Origin: Arenicola marina
Lineage: Eukaryota; Annelida; Polychaeta; Arenicolidae
Assembly (NCBI GenBank): GCA_964019135.1
Contig: OZ025265.1
Location: 26,077,143 to 26,141,142 of the forward strand
Length of the DNA: 64,000 nucleotides
Direction: 5' to 3'
Every line of letters begins with the position of its first letter. Position 1 is the stretch's first letter. Positions 25,788-37,181 of the stretch are shown here, piece by piece. A model generated the notes under the pieces. The model ran no database searches. It saw nothing but the letters and a program-made list of their open reading frames with translations, and was not told the origin of the DNA. The translations under genes were made by a program, and so were the position numbers.

Positions 25788-26582
25788 GGGCTGTACAGTT
25801 CTCGCGGGTTCTGTTTCCGGTTTAGGTCTTTTGGGGACCAACAAAAAAACACGTGCTCTTAGAACGAGTGCGCATCACGCTGGTGCCTTGCTGCAACTGC
25901 GTGACTCGCACTCATTGTAGTCAACGTTTTAGTGTTGGGAACCGGCCGGCTGCGCGGTTTGTGCGTGAAGAATCGAGTGGGTGTGAAACTATTTTTTGTT
26001 TGCTTTGGTCCAGGCATGGCTAACTATAAAATCACAATACAATTAAAGATAAGACATTTATCTCTCCATAATGCATGTGGTCCGTTCGATGAGACTGTTG
26101 GAAGCGTTGTATTGTGAGCCAAATCATCGATGTTTACAGTTCTACGACAAACGGAGCACCATTGTCCTCACCTGCTCAGTCCATATAAGGAGCGTTGTTA
26201 CGTAACCATAGATACCGCGCGCAGACACGCGCGTCATGATGATTATTACGTCATACGATATGGAAAACCCCGCGCAGCACGTTAGATCGTCTGACACTGA
26301 CAGTCACTCATGAGACAAACGCATTCTGGTTTATCAACTGCCTAACCGCTCATACATTACATAAATCTACTCGGATGGTTATAATTCGGATATGCACAAA
26401 ACTTCAGTGGTTATTTGTGCTTCCAAGGACAGCTTTAGCCGATCTTGTGTGTGAGACGAGTGAAGGCAAACAACCGGAAGGTAGGCAACACGTACAGGCC
26501 GTTGTTGCTAGGCATTGACGTAGAGCATAGGTATCCGTGTCTCGTGGGGTCTCGATAAGATCCCGAAGTGACTGTACAGCCC
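25788..26582. mobile_element. Non-autonomous DNA transposon with TIRs and TA flanks
   Basis: The element begins GGGCTGTACAGT (25,788-25,799) and ends ACTGTACAGCCC (26,571-26,582), exact inverted repeats. Similarity continues imperfectly to about 25 bp (20 of 25 matching). TA stands immediately outside each end (25,786-25,787 and 26,583-26,584), as expected of a TA-target element of the Tc1/mariner type. The 795-bp interior has no transposase-like frame; the longest frame is 61 codons. Internally it has GC-rich palindromic stretches such as CGCGCGCAGACACGCGCG. Confidence 0.75.
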
Positions 26583-26789
26583 TATTATTTAAAATGTGAT
26601 CGTATCGCTGATGTGTGTATATTCTAACTTACCGTTTTAAGTTTGTGCGAATTGTGGCTCTCTTCGAAGAAAACCCATGCGTTCAACTTCCATCGGATTC
26701 AAGTTCCACTCTCCGACAGAGGGCGCGCGCTAGGGCTTTGAGTGAGTTGCGCGAGCTCCCTCTGTTGGGAGTGCAGTCAATCAGCCGCC

Positions 26790-27140
26790 GGAGGCGGGGG
26801 GGGGGGGTACTTAATACATCGCTGGGTTGGGGGGTATGGGGGGGGGGGGGTCCGCGGTAAAGCCCCCCTGCCTCTTTCACCGCCAAAATCCGCTCGGAAG
26901 GGGTATTTTTTCCGTTGACCCGCTCTATGTCGCAGTTCCGTGCAGACACCCGCTCGGTTTTTTTTATCGGCAAATCCGCTCTTTGATGAGATTTTACGAA
27001 ACATTGGTGAACTGGGTTGTAATTTGCTTCAGACCCCCCCCCCCCGCCCCCAGGTCGCAATTAGGTTTCAATGGACTCCCCCCCTCCCCCCGCCTTTTCA
27101 AATTCCTGTATCCGCCCCTGCAACCCCATACTTCACAATT
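26790..27140. repeat. Dispersed repeat (CGCCAAAATCCGCTCGG family), second copy, with poly-G/poly-C tracts
   Basis: From 26,878, CACCGCCAAAATCCGCTCGG and GACCCGCTCTATG repeat the order seen at 23,088. It ends near CTGTATCCGCCCCTGCAACC, the complement of the GGGGCAGATCTAGGAATTTG-type end seen at 20,813. Poly-G runs lie at 26,798 and 26,838, poly-C at 27,033. Overlapping open frames (P and G rich) are artefacts. Confidence 0.6.
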
Positions 27141-27244
27141 TGCTGAATAAGTGTTGCAACATATATATATATTTCGTAACAAAAATTAGTTTCATGCAAG
27201 CGTAATATTCGCAAATCATTCTCGTAATTCGTTCGTAACCTAAC

Positions 27245-27610
27245 CCGGAAATCACAATGAGCGAATATTACGGGAATGTTTGTCAGGAAAATTCTGCGAA
27301 TATTACGGGAATGTTCGTCCGTAACATTCTGCGAATATTACGGGATTGTTCGTCCGGGACATTCTGCGAATATTACGGGAATGTTCGCCCGTAACATAAA
27401 ACGAAAATCACACTGAACGAATATTACGTGAATGTTCGTCCGTAACATCCTGCGAATATTATGTGATTGTTCGTCCGGAACATTCCGCGAATATTACGGG
27501 AATGTTCTTCAGTAACATAATACGGAAATAATATTCCGCGAATATTAAGGGAATGTTCGTCCGTAACATAACACAGAAATAACACTGAGCGAATATTACG
27601 CGATTGTTCC
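27245..27610. repeat. 35-bp minisatellite (GCGAATATTACGGGAATGTT)
   Basis: About ten units of 35 bp: GCGAATATTACGGGAATGTT followed by CGTCCGTAACAT plus variable bases. Some units carry an extra block with ACGGAAAT. The array is AT-balanced, unlike the GC-rich arrays around it. Confidence 0.92.
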
Positions 27611-27828
27611 GTGTTTGCTGGGTAGGCCATTTAAGGCGCGGACCTCCCCCCCCCCTCCCCCCCCCCCCCCCTGTTTTTGAGGCAGAACGCTATCTAAGGC
27701 TATCCGGTCGCCAGTTTTCAGTGGACCCCAGCCCCCCGTCAAAAAATTGGTGGATGGCCCGGTCGCAAATATGAATCCCTGAGTGCGCGCATTCAATCGG
27801 CATGCCAATTGTGTGCCGCTCAACACCA

Positions 27829-28033
27829 CACGGGACATTCGAGAGAAAATGACGGCTGACAGAAAGGTTAGAGAATAGGTTGGTTTCGGTGCCCCCACGT
27901 GCACCGGAAGTGAGCGGTGCTCGCATTTCATTGGCATAGGCATATCTCCATCGGCACACCCGGAAGCGCCCTGTCACGTGTTGCGGGTACCTGGCGGGAT
28001 ACCGATCCTGGCCCAAAGAAATGCGCCTACTGT
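27829..28033 (+). repeat. Dispersed repeat pair, copy 2
   Basis: Matches 24,168-24,367 in the same orientation: ACGGGACATTCGAGAGAA, CGGCACACCCGGAAGCGCCC, TGTCACGTGTTGCGGGTACC and AAAGAAATGCGCC are in the same order. No open frame of note. Confidence 0.75.
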
Positions 28034-28385
28034 AGATGTATTCCCCTCCTTGCTTCGGGTTGGCACTCTCGATACTTGATCAATTCACTTCCTTTTTTTT
28101 TATTTATATACTAGTCTACAAACACACATACTGGGCAGAGAATCAGTCCCAACGTTCTATGCTACGAGAAATGCACGGGTATTTATGTCTGATACTTAAA
28201 TAGTCAATTAACGACCTATGAATCAAATGCCGGTAGCGAACGTTTCCAATGTGTATCTTGAATTAGGGGACCAATTGGGATAGAATTCAAATTGGAGTAG
28301 TTTGCTACCAGCCTATGATTCGCTAGGTCGTTAATTGGCTGCATGAGAAAGTAATCAGACTTGGGGGGTGGGGGGGACTGCGCTG
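28034..28385. other. Unique sequence, no gene seen
   Basis: AT-rich, with a short poly-G run near 28,362. Nothing coding or repetitive is supported. Confidence 0.4.
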
Positions 28386-29352
28386 TCAGATGACAAGCTT
28401 TGTTTAACAGACAACAAGGCTCGGTTATCAGATAACATGGTTTGATTATCAGATAACACTGTTCAGTTATCAGGTAACACGGTTCTGTTATCAGATAATA
28501 CGCTGTGGTTATCAACTAACCTGCTTTGGTTATCAGTTATGTTCATATTCTAAAAGGTTTGGTTGTCACAATTTGTGTTCCTCATCAAACAAGGTTTTGT
28601 TATCACAAGTTGTGTTCATCATCTAACAAGGTTTGGTTATCACAAGTTGTGTTCATCATCTAACAAAGTTTGGTTACCACAAGTTGTGTTCATCATCTAA
28701 CAAGGTTTGGTTATCACAAGTTCTGTTTCTCATTAAACAAGGTTTGGTTATCACAAGCTGTGTTCCTCATCTAACAGGGTTTGGTTGTCACAAGTTGTGT
28801 AATCATCTAACATAGTTTGGTTATCACAAGCTGTGTTCCTCATCTAACAGGGTTTGGTTGTCACAAGTTGTGTTAATCATCTAACATGGTTTGGTTATCA
28901 CAAGTTACGTTCCTCATCTAACAAGGTTTGGTTATCACAAGTTGCGTTCATCATCTAACAAGTTTTGGATATCACAAGTAGAGTTCCTCATCTAACAAGG
29001 TTCGGTTATCACAAGTGGCGTTCATCATCTAACAAGGTTTGGTTATGACAAGTTGTGTTCATCATCTAACAAGGTTTGCTTATGACAAGTTGTGTTCCTC
29101 ATCTAACAAGGTTTGGTTATCACAAGTTGTGTTCCTCATCTAACATGGTTCGGTTATCACAAGTTGTGTTCCTCATCTAACAAGGTTCGGTTATCTCAAG
29201 TTGTGTTCATTCCATAACAAAGTTTGGTTATCACAAGTTGTGTTCATCATCTAACAGGGTTTGGTTAGCACAAGTAGTGTTAATCAACTAACAAGGCTTG
29301 GTTATCAAAAGTTGTGTTCCTCGTCTAATAAGGTTTTGTTATCACAATATTT
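28386..29352. repeat. 37-bp minisatellite (GGTTATCACAAGTTGTGTTC)
   Basis: About 25 units of 37 bp containing GGTTATCACAAGTTGTGTTC followed by a variable ATCATCTAACAAGGTTT. The left edge (28,386-28,520) is shorter and more diverged, with TTATCAGATAACA units. It shares only its length with the large 37-bp satellite at 1-17,952; the sequences are unrelated. Confidence 0.93.
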
Positions 29353-30133
29353 GGTTATCATTAAGTAAGGTGTTGTTATAGACAAAGTTAGTCCCTAACC
29401 AAGATGTTGAAAAGCATGTAACAAGATCGCCCAATAACCTACGTGCCCCTAAATATAGAAATAACTTGACTAAAGATATCAGTCAGAAATATGTATGTAA
29501 TTTATTTCCTTCACTTGCGTGTATTTAACAAGTGGTTCTCTGTTCTAGACATGTTTTCAGGAAAGTCGGAAAAAGTATGTCGTTAACAGATATTATTGAT
29601 AATTGAGATATAGTATTTGTGATGGTATACCTTTTGTAGCCCATAATATTCTTCGAGTGAAGTTGTTTTGTGTACGGAATTTATTATTTTGCTTGTTTGC
29701 TTTTTTTTTCGCTTTTTTTCTTTTTCTACCCTATGCACGAGCATATAAGCACTGCTTCCGCTGAGTTTAGGACGTAGACAATGTAATGTGCTAGTTTTAT
29801 ATGAAATAGACCTATTATCATAGTTATCAGATAACACATTGTACCTTAAACAGATGTCCTGACCAATGCCTTTGTTGGTAAACGTGCGCCATACCGTGTC
29901 TCTTGTACGAACACTAGCACATGGTCGATGAACACCATCGATTGCAACGTGCTCTTATAAAAAGCGATATTTATGTATTGTGATTGTGCTATGTCCAATA
30001 AAAATGATCTGCCTAAGACCGCTATGACAGTGTCATTATATTCATCGTTACGGTTTGGATGCCTTGTTGACATATCTGAGCAGTTACGTCTGTTAGCACA
30101 ACATCTAGGGAGAGGTAACGTAACAGTAGTCAT
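29353..30133. other. AT-rich unique sequence, no gene seen
   Basis: No repeat unit, apart from a T-rich stretch near 29,700. A 138-codon minus-strand frame runs into the TIR element to the right and has no domain. Confidence 0.4.
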
Positions 30134-30584
30134 TGGGTGAGTTCGGATATGCGACCGGGAAAAACGTCGCAGATATTTGGAGCATGCGCTCTCATACTTT
30201 CCGCTCATGTGCGGATCAAAATTAACCGAACGCAAAATCCGCGGTCCCCGTGAATGCTGCACTTGCTGAACTGCACAAATCGTGAAAATCGTTAAACAGT
30301 ACCATAAAATAAATCAACGGATACGTGTTGGGTTCATTATTTTATTCTAGTTGTTATAATACTATTTACAGATTTTTTGCAGGTCGAAATACTACTTTAT
30401 ATATATATTACCTATTGTTGGGCCTGGACGCAATGTTGGAAATCCTAGTGATCGCCCTCTGGCTGGGGAGTGAAGTCCGGGAGTCAAATGTACGACGAGA
30501 CCGCCCTTTCGGAACACAATTTCCGCGTTCGGTTATGCACTCCGCGGAGTCCGACAACTCCGCTCGCATACCCGAACTCACCCA
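30134..30584. mobile_element. Candidate MITE with 21-bp inverted termini
   Basis: TGGGTGAGTTCGGATATGCGA at 30,134-30,154 matches the reverse complement of 30,564-30,584 with one mismatch. Further in, GCGTTCGGTTA near 30,525 has an inverted partner near 30,220. No transposase-like frame and no obvious target-site duplication, so the ends are defined by symmetry only. Confidence 0.5.
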
Positions 30585-31095
30585 AGCTGAGACTAAAAAG
30601 CCAAGCTTTCTTTCGCTAGGTGGGGCTCCATTCATCCGGCTGACGGACGGCTCCTGTTGGCCAGGGAAAATCAGTCATAAGTTCTCTAAAAAAAATTCCA
30701 ATTTTGCGTACATCGGACGACACATTAGTAGAAAATTAGTAGTATTTTAAATATGATTTTCCTGAGTTAGGTGTTATTAGTGGTATTATTAGTAGTGTTA
30801 GTTATTTTTGTTGTACAAGAGACCGTGAGTATGCAGTGCAGAAATAAACAATTGAAGTACAGCAAATTACTTCGTTTGTTAGAACTAGCGACGACGCGCA
30901 TTTACGCCCTAGCGGGAGAGAGTTCGAAAGCATTGAGTTACTCGACCATATATATAGATATGACGCAGCCCCAAGCGGAGTCCGAGATTGGCTAAATACA
31001 CCCGTCGGGAATATCCTCTTAACACAACGTCATATATCTACTTATTTGACACATCATATATGCATCTCTCTCATGTTACATGTCTCTGTCATAAG
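30585..31095. other. Unique sequence, no gene seen
   Basis: A plus-strand frame of 141 codons (30,325-30,750) starts inside the TIR element and has no domain. A short hydrophobic frame at 30,771 is not supported by splice context. Confidence 0.4.
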
Positions 31096-31097
31096 AC

Positions 31098-31309
31098 CAG
31101 GGGGATCCAGAGCCCAGTGTCGATTTTTCAAAATTCTCGGTTTTGAATGTCGATTTGTCATGTTTCGTGTCGCTTTTTGGCTAAATTCAATGTCGTTTTC
31201 TTTCGCTTTTTCATTTTGTCAGTGTCGGAATTTGGAGGTCAGTGTCGAATGTCGATTTTTCAAATATGCCTGTGTCGCTTGTCGCTATTGACCCCTTCCA
31301 GATCCCTAT
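31098..31309 (+). repeat. Dispersed repeat (GTGTCGATTTTTCAAAAT family), + copy
   Basis: Contains CAGTGTCGATTTTTCAAA, GTGTCGCTTTTTGGCTAAAT, TTTCAAATATGCCTGTG and CCCCTTCCAGATCCC. The same motifs in the same order lie on the minus strand at 36,375-36,602. It is internally repetitive (GTCGATTTTTCA recurs) and non-coding. Confidence 0.8.
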
Positions 31310-31429
31310 TCTTGTTGACTATTACCCCGCAATTATGAGAAGCAGGCGCGGTAATACAACGAATACTTGATAACAACAACAAAACGCATCAGGTATAAGA
31401 TAACAAAATAATCCTGATAGTAGGCGGAC

Positions 31430-34400
31430 TTACGGGACACCCCTCCCTCTCCCTTACTGGACACCCCTCCCCTTCCCTTACCGGACTCCCCACCCTCTCC
31501 CTTACCGGACTCCCCACCCCCTCCCTTACCGGACAACCCACCCCCTCTCTTACTGGACTCCCCACCCTCTCTCTTACTGGACTCTCCACCACTTCTCTTA
31601 TAGGACTACCAACCCCCTCTGTTACTGGACTCCCCATCCCCTTCCTTACCGGAGACCCCACCCCCTCCCTTACCAGCTACCCCACCCCCTCCCTTACCAG
31701 ATACCCCACCCCTCCCTTACCGGACAAGCCACCCGCTCTCTTACTGGACACCCCACACCCTCCCTTAGCGGACACCCGACCCACTCCTTTACCGGACTCC
31801 CCACCTCTTCCCTTACCGGACACCCCACCCCCTCCCTTACCGGGCACCCCTCCCCTTCCCTTACCGGACAACCCACCCCTCTTACCGGACTCTCCTCCCC
31901 CTTTCTTACCGGACTCCCCTCCCCCTTCCATACCGGACACCCCTCCCCCTCCCTTACCGGAAACCCCTCCCCCTCTCTTACCGGACTCTTTTCCCCCTCC
32001 CTTACCGGACACCCCTCCACCTCCCTTACCGGACAAGCCACCCGCTCTCCTACTGGACACCCCACCCCCTCCTATACCGGATGCCCCACCCCCTCCCTTA
32101 GCGAACACCCGACCCACTCCTTTACCGGACTCCCCACCTCTTCCCTTACCGGACACCCCACCCCCTCCCTTACCGGGCACCCCTCCCCTTCCCTTACCGG
32201 ACAACCCACCCCTCTTACCGGACTCTCCTCCCCCTTTCTTACCGGACTCCCCTCCCCCTTCCATACCGGACACCCCTCCCCCTCCCTTACCGGAAACCCC
32301 TCCCCCTCTCTTACCGGACTCTTTTCCCCCTCCCTTACCGGACACCCCTCCACCTCCCTTACCGGACAAGCCACCCGCTCTCCTACTGGACACCCCACCC
32401 CCTCCTATACCGGATGCCCCACCCCCTCCCTTAGCGAACACCCGACCCCCTCCCTTACCGGACTCGCCACCCCCTCCCTTACCGGACACCCCACCCCCTC
32501 CCTTACCGGACACCCCTCCCCCTCTCTTACCGGACAACCCACCTCTCTTACCGGACTCTCCTCCCCCTTCCTTACCGAACTCTCCTCCCCCTCCCTTACC
32601 GGACACCCCTCCCCCTCCCTTACCGGACACCCCTCCCCCTCCCTTACCGGACAACCAACCTCTCTTACCGGACTCTCCTCCCCCTTCCTTACCGGACTCT
32701 CCTCCCCCTCCCTTACTGGACACCCCTCCCTCTCCCTTACCGGACACCGCTCCCCCTTTCTTAGCGGAGTCCCCACCTCCTCCCTTACTGGACTCCCCGC
32801 CACCTTCCTTACCGGACACCCCTCCCCCTCTCTTACTGGACTCCCCTCCCCCTCCCTTACCGGACGCAACTGCCCCTCTCTTACCGGACACGCCTCCCCC
32901 TCTCTTAGCGGACACCCCTCCCCTTCTCTTAGCGGACACCCATTCCCCTCTCTTAGCGGACACCCCTCCCCCTTCTTTACCGGACTCTCCTTCCCCTCCC
33001 TTACCGGACACCCTCCCCCTCCCTTACCAGACACCGCTCCCCCTTTCTTAGCGGACTCCCCACCCCTTCCCTTACCGGACACCCACCCCCTCTCTTAGCG
33101 GACAACTCACCCCCTCTCTTACCGGACTCCCCACCCCCTCTCTTACTGGACTCCCCACCCCCTTCCTTACCGGACACCCACCCCCACTCTTACTGGACTC
33201 CCCACCGCCTCTCTTACTGGATTCCCCACCCCCTCTCTTACTGGACTCCCCACCCCTTTCTTACCGGACACCCCACCCCTCCCTTACCGGGCACCCCTCC
33301 CCTTCCCTTACCGGGCAACCCACCTCTCTTATCGGACTCTCCTCCCCCTTCCTTACCGGACTCTCCTCCCCCTTCCTTACCGGACACCCCTCCCCCTCCC
33401 TTATCGGACAACCCACCTCTCTTACCGGACTCTCCTCCCCCCTTCCTTACCGAACTCTCCTCCCCCTCCTTTACCGGACACCCCTCCCCCTCCCTTACCG
33501 GACACCCCTCCCCCTCCCTTACCGGACAACCCACCTCTCTTACCGGACTCTCCTCCCCCTTCCTTACCGGGCACTCCTCCCCCTCCCTTACTGAACACCC
33601 CTCCCCCTCCCTTACCGGACACCGCTCCCCCTTTCTTAGCGGACTCTCCACCTCCTCCCTTAATGGACTCCTCGCCACCTTCCTTACCGGACACCCCTCC
33701 CCCTCTCTTACTGGACTCCCCTCCCTCTCCCTTACCGGACACAACTGCCCCTCTCTTACCGGACACGCCCCCCCCTCTCGTAGCGGACACCCCTCCTCTT
33801 CTCTTAGCGGACACCCATCCCCCTCTCTTAGCGGACACCCCAACCCCTCCCTTACTGGACTCCCCGCCCCCTTCCTTAAGGGACACCCCTCCCCCTCTCT
33901 TATTGGACTCCCCTCCCCCATACTTACAGGACACAACTGCCCCTCTCTTACCGGACAGGCCTCCCTCCTCTCTTAGCGGACACCCCTCCCCTTCTCTTAG
34001 CGGACACCCATCCAACTCTCTTAGCGGACACCTCTACCCCTCTCTTACCGGACACCCCTCCCCCTCTCTTAGCGGACACCCCTCCCCCTCTCTTACCGGA
34101 CATCCCACCCCCTCCCTTACTGGACACCCCTCCCCCTCTCGTAGCGGACACCCTTCCCCCTCTCGTACCGGACACCCCACCCCCTCCCTTACCGGACACC
34201 CCTCCCCCTCTCTTACTGGACTCCTCACCCCGTCCTTACCGGACACCCTACCCCTCCCTTACCGGACACCCCTCCCCCTCCCTTACCGGACACCCCTCCC
34301 CCTCTCTTACCGGACACCCCACCCCCTCTCTTAGCGGACAACTCACCCCCTCTCTTACCGGACTCCCCACCCCTCTCTTACTGGACTCCCCACCCCCTTC

Positions 34401-34795
34401 CTTACCGGACACCCACCCCCACTCTTACTGGACTCCCCACCGCCTCTCTTACTGGATTCCCCACCCCCTCTCTTACTGGACTCTCCACCCCTTCCTTACC
34501 GGACACCCCACCCCTCCCTTACCGGACACCCAACCCCCTCCCTTAGCGGACAACTCACCTCCTCTCTTACTGGACACCCCACCCCCTCTCTTAGCGGACA
34601 ACTCACCCCCTCTCTTACTGGACTCTCCACCCCCTCTCTTACTGGACTCTCCACCCCCTCTCTTACTGGACTCTCCACCACTTCTCTTATAGGACTACCA
34701 ATCCCCTCTCTTACTGGACTCCCCACCCCCTCTCTTACAGGACTACCCACACCCTCCCTCACCGTAATCCTTGCCCCCTCCCTTTCCAGACCCCC
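31430..34795. repeat. 24-bp minisatellite (CTTACCGGACACCCCTCCCC), ~140 copies
   Basis: Units of 24 bp, occasionally 21-23 bp, with core CTTACCGGACACCCCTCCCC. Because 24 is a multiple of three, frames stay open: a 444-codon minus-strand frame (31,677-33,011) of S-G-K-G-G-G-G-V octads, and V-R-E-G octads in another frame. A 223-codon plus-strand frame also exists. With all frames open and no start context, splice support or non-repeat sequence, I do not call a gene. A 333-bp block is duplicated at 31,733-32,065 and 32,066-32,398 almost without change. Confidence 0.92.
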
Positions 34796-34822
34796 ACCCA
34801 CTCTCTTGGCCGGTTGGTTGGC

Positions 34823-35106
34823 ATCCGTCCGTCTGCGAAAGACGATGGATTTTACGTGACACGATTTGCGTCGCGGCATTTGCGCTTATGACTGAATAAC
34901 CCTATCTGTGACCGACAGAGCTCCCCGCAGACGTCGCATCGATGACCTGTCGATACGTCTTGGTTTGTACTCACTGGGTGCCTAGATTGGCGTTTCAAGT
35001 CCAGTTTGTCAAACCAGAGCCCGTCGTGGTGAGCCATTCCCTCACGCACGACACGCGACCATTCCCTCTTTTCGAATGTTAGGTTCTCCCAGGAATCCAC
35101 TCCCAC
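34823..35106 (-). mobile_element. LINE 3' fragment: C-terminal end with CCHC-like finger
   Basis: The minus-strand frame of 84 codons reads WENLTFEKREWSRVVREGM near its start and then CDVCGELCRSQIGLFSHKR, ending shortly after. A C-x2-C-x3-C-x8-H-x3-C pattern after a charged helix is typical of the C-terminal tail following the reverse transcriptase in some non-LTR retrotransposons. The reverse transcriptase itself is absent, so this is a 5'-truncated copy. A second, more decayed copy is at 38,497-38,757. Its 3' end (GACGGATGCCAACCA) abuts the 24-bp array. Confidence 0.65.
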
Positions 35107-36370
35107 TCTCCCTTACCTTACATAAAAGGCGCTGGCATAAAAACCACGCAACAAATAATAAAAAAATCACATTATAGGTATGGATAGACTATTGATAACG
35201 AATCAATGGTACATTCACATGTACAAATGATCTTGCCCTATGTGTCAGCGGCTTTCTTCTATTTAATCTTTCTATTCATATAACATATTACTGGATCTGG
35301 ATTTAATGTGAACTGGCGGGTTGCAAGGTAGAGAAGAACAAAGACAAAACAAGGTTGTTTAGTGCAATAAACGTATTAATATTATTAGTAGTAGTATTAT
35401 TTACCAGCATTGTTTGGTCTAAACTATCTGAATATTTAGGCACAACAAGGTTGCTGCTGCCACAATTTCAACATTGATCAGTCCGTCATAACATGTCGCG
35501 TCAAAGCCAGAGCCATATTTGTACAATTTGACTCACCAGCAGTGAAATATTTCATTTATACATTAATCGAAGAATCACAGATTAGAATCGAAGACCTGTT
35601 TCCAAAAGGGGGCATCCGTATGGGGAGTATCACATTGTAGTACACGAGTAGCGCGATGTAGGTGTAACACATTAGCATATGCTACAGCAGTACCACGGAT
35701 AAAATCGTTGCTGCCCTCCCCCTCCCCAAACCCCCGCCCCCGCGTCCTCCCATCTATGCCAGCTTGACAACCCATGACGTAAGCGGGTAAACAGTGGAGT
35801 GTTTGGAGGCGTCACCCTCATGTCATTAAATTACCATAAGTTTGGCCATAAATGTGTGCTTGGCAAGACAGAGCATGAGTGGCCGTGCCGCAGGAACTCA
35901 GCGTCATGAACCAACGATCTGCATACAATAAAACATCTGAAAAGGTTCCCTAAATAATTTCCTTGACTTACTAAGCTCTTAGCGCACGTCGATTTCATGA
36001 TACTGTCGATACGAGAAGGCCCTGCCGCTGCCGCCAACGGTAAAAACCCTTACATAATAGCAGCGTCTACATAGGATGATCATTCCACTATGTTAATAAT
36101 GACTATAATTTTCAGAATATTTTACAGTATTTATGCGAAATAACTTATATGTCCACAATAAACAAAAAAACACAGTGTCAACGCACATGTCTGTGTAGAG
36201 AAATAATGTCAATGACAGTAATAAGGCAAGACGCATACATTAACGCTGTAGACAAAAGATATATGAATATTTTAAAGTGTTAAGGGTTTAATCGCAACTA
36301 AATAGTTGATTCCTTCTTCCCCAGTTTACTAAGCAAGGCTCACACACCCCAGACGACTAAACATGGCACT
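35107..36370. other. AT-rich unique sequence, no gene seen
   Basis: No repeats and no supported open frame over about 1.26 kb. Candidate short frames on the minus strand (66-68 codons) show no domain and no consistent splice partners. Confidence 0.45.
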
Positions 36371-36374
36371 TGGG

Positions 36375-36602
36375 GTCTGGAAGGGGTAAATGGCGACTAG
36401 CAGCACAGGCATATTTGAAAACTCAACATTCGACATTAACCCCCAAATTCGGATACTGAGGATCGGAAAAAGGGACATCGACACAGATTTTGAAAAAAAA
36501 CTACACTGAATTTAGCCAAAAAGCGACGCGGGACGTCGTGAAAAATCGACATCCGACACTGAGATTTTGAAAAATCGACAATGGACACTGGACCCCCTTC
36601 CA
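36375..36602 (-). repeat. Dispersed repeat (GTGTCGATTTTTCAAAAT family), - copy
   Basis: Reverse complement of 31,098-31,309 with scattered changes and small gaps: the shared motifs include AAAAAGCGAC, TTTGAAAAATCGACA and GGGGTCTGGAAGGGGT. The pair forms 5-kb-spaced inverted repeats that bracket the 24-bp array and the LINE fragment. Confidence 0.8.
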
Positions 36603-36609
36603 GACTTAA

Positions 36610-37181
36610 TATTAAGCGAGGAGGCACGAATTTACGCCGTAGCCAAAATGTATATCCAAATAATGATGTTTATTGTCCACGGATGTGCATTTCAAGTAGG
36701 CATAAACTTATATAACATGGCAAAAAGCACAAACCGCAGCGTATTTACTAACATAAAGTGTGCTTTCACAAGTAGCTCAATACAGATACACACCGACCCG
36801 CCAACCCAGAACAAACATGAAAGGGCCACAGTAGTAGGCGTTTTACCTTGTGCCGCAGAATGTATATATATATATATAAGCTGTTGGTTATTTTATTAAT
36901 ATTAATGTAATTGCTCTCTAGAATTAGTGCAGGGATGAGTTAAAGTCTATCTTATTATACCATTTACTGAACACAGTAATAGCCTCATATCTTATAGATT
37001 TGCGAAACTGATAACCTTTGGGGTACGGAGTAGCGTCGATCCTTTAGTATTATGACTGTGGATACAATACCTCGTAACAAATAAAGATGAAATCGGTCAT
37101 CGCGAATACCCCAAAATAAGGAGAGTAATATGGAATCTCCAAGATGAAGACTGCTCAGGATTGCTCAATATCGTATGGAAG
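36610..37181. other. Unique sequence, no gene seen
   Basis: AT-rich, with a short TATA microsatellite near 36,863. A 110-codon plus-strand frame starts inside the flanking dispersed repeat and is not supported. Confidence 0.4.

Noticed and set aside
29846-30262. 138-codon minus-strand frame
   Set aside because: Overlaps the TIR element edge, no domain and no conserved pattern.
31677-33011. 444-codon Gly/Ser/Lys-rich minus-strand frame
   Set aside because: The unit is 24 bp, so frames stay open on both strands; there is no non-repeat coding sequence, splice site or start context.
34852-35106. Host zinc-finger gene
   Set aside because: The finger, its charged leader and a common 3' end are repeated at 38,497-38,757 and match a LINE C-terminal tail better than a host protein.
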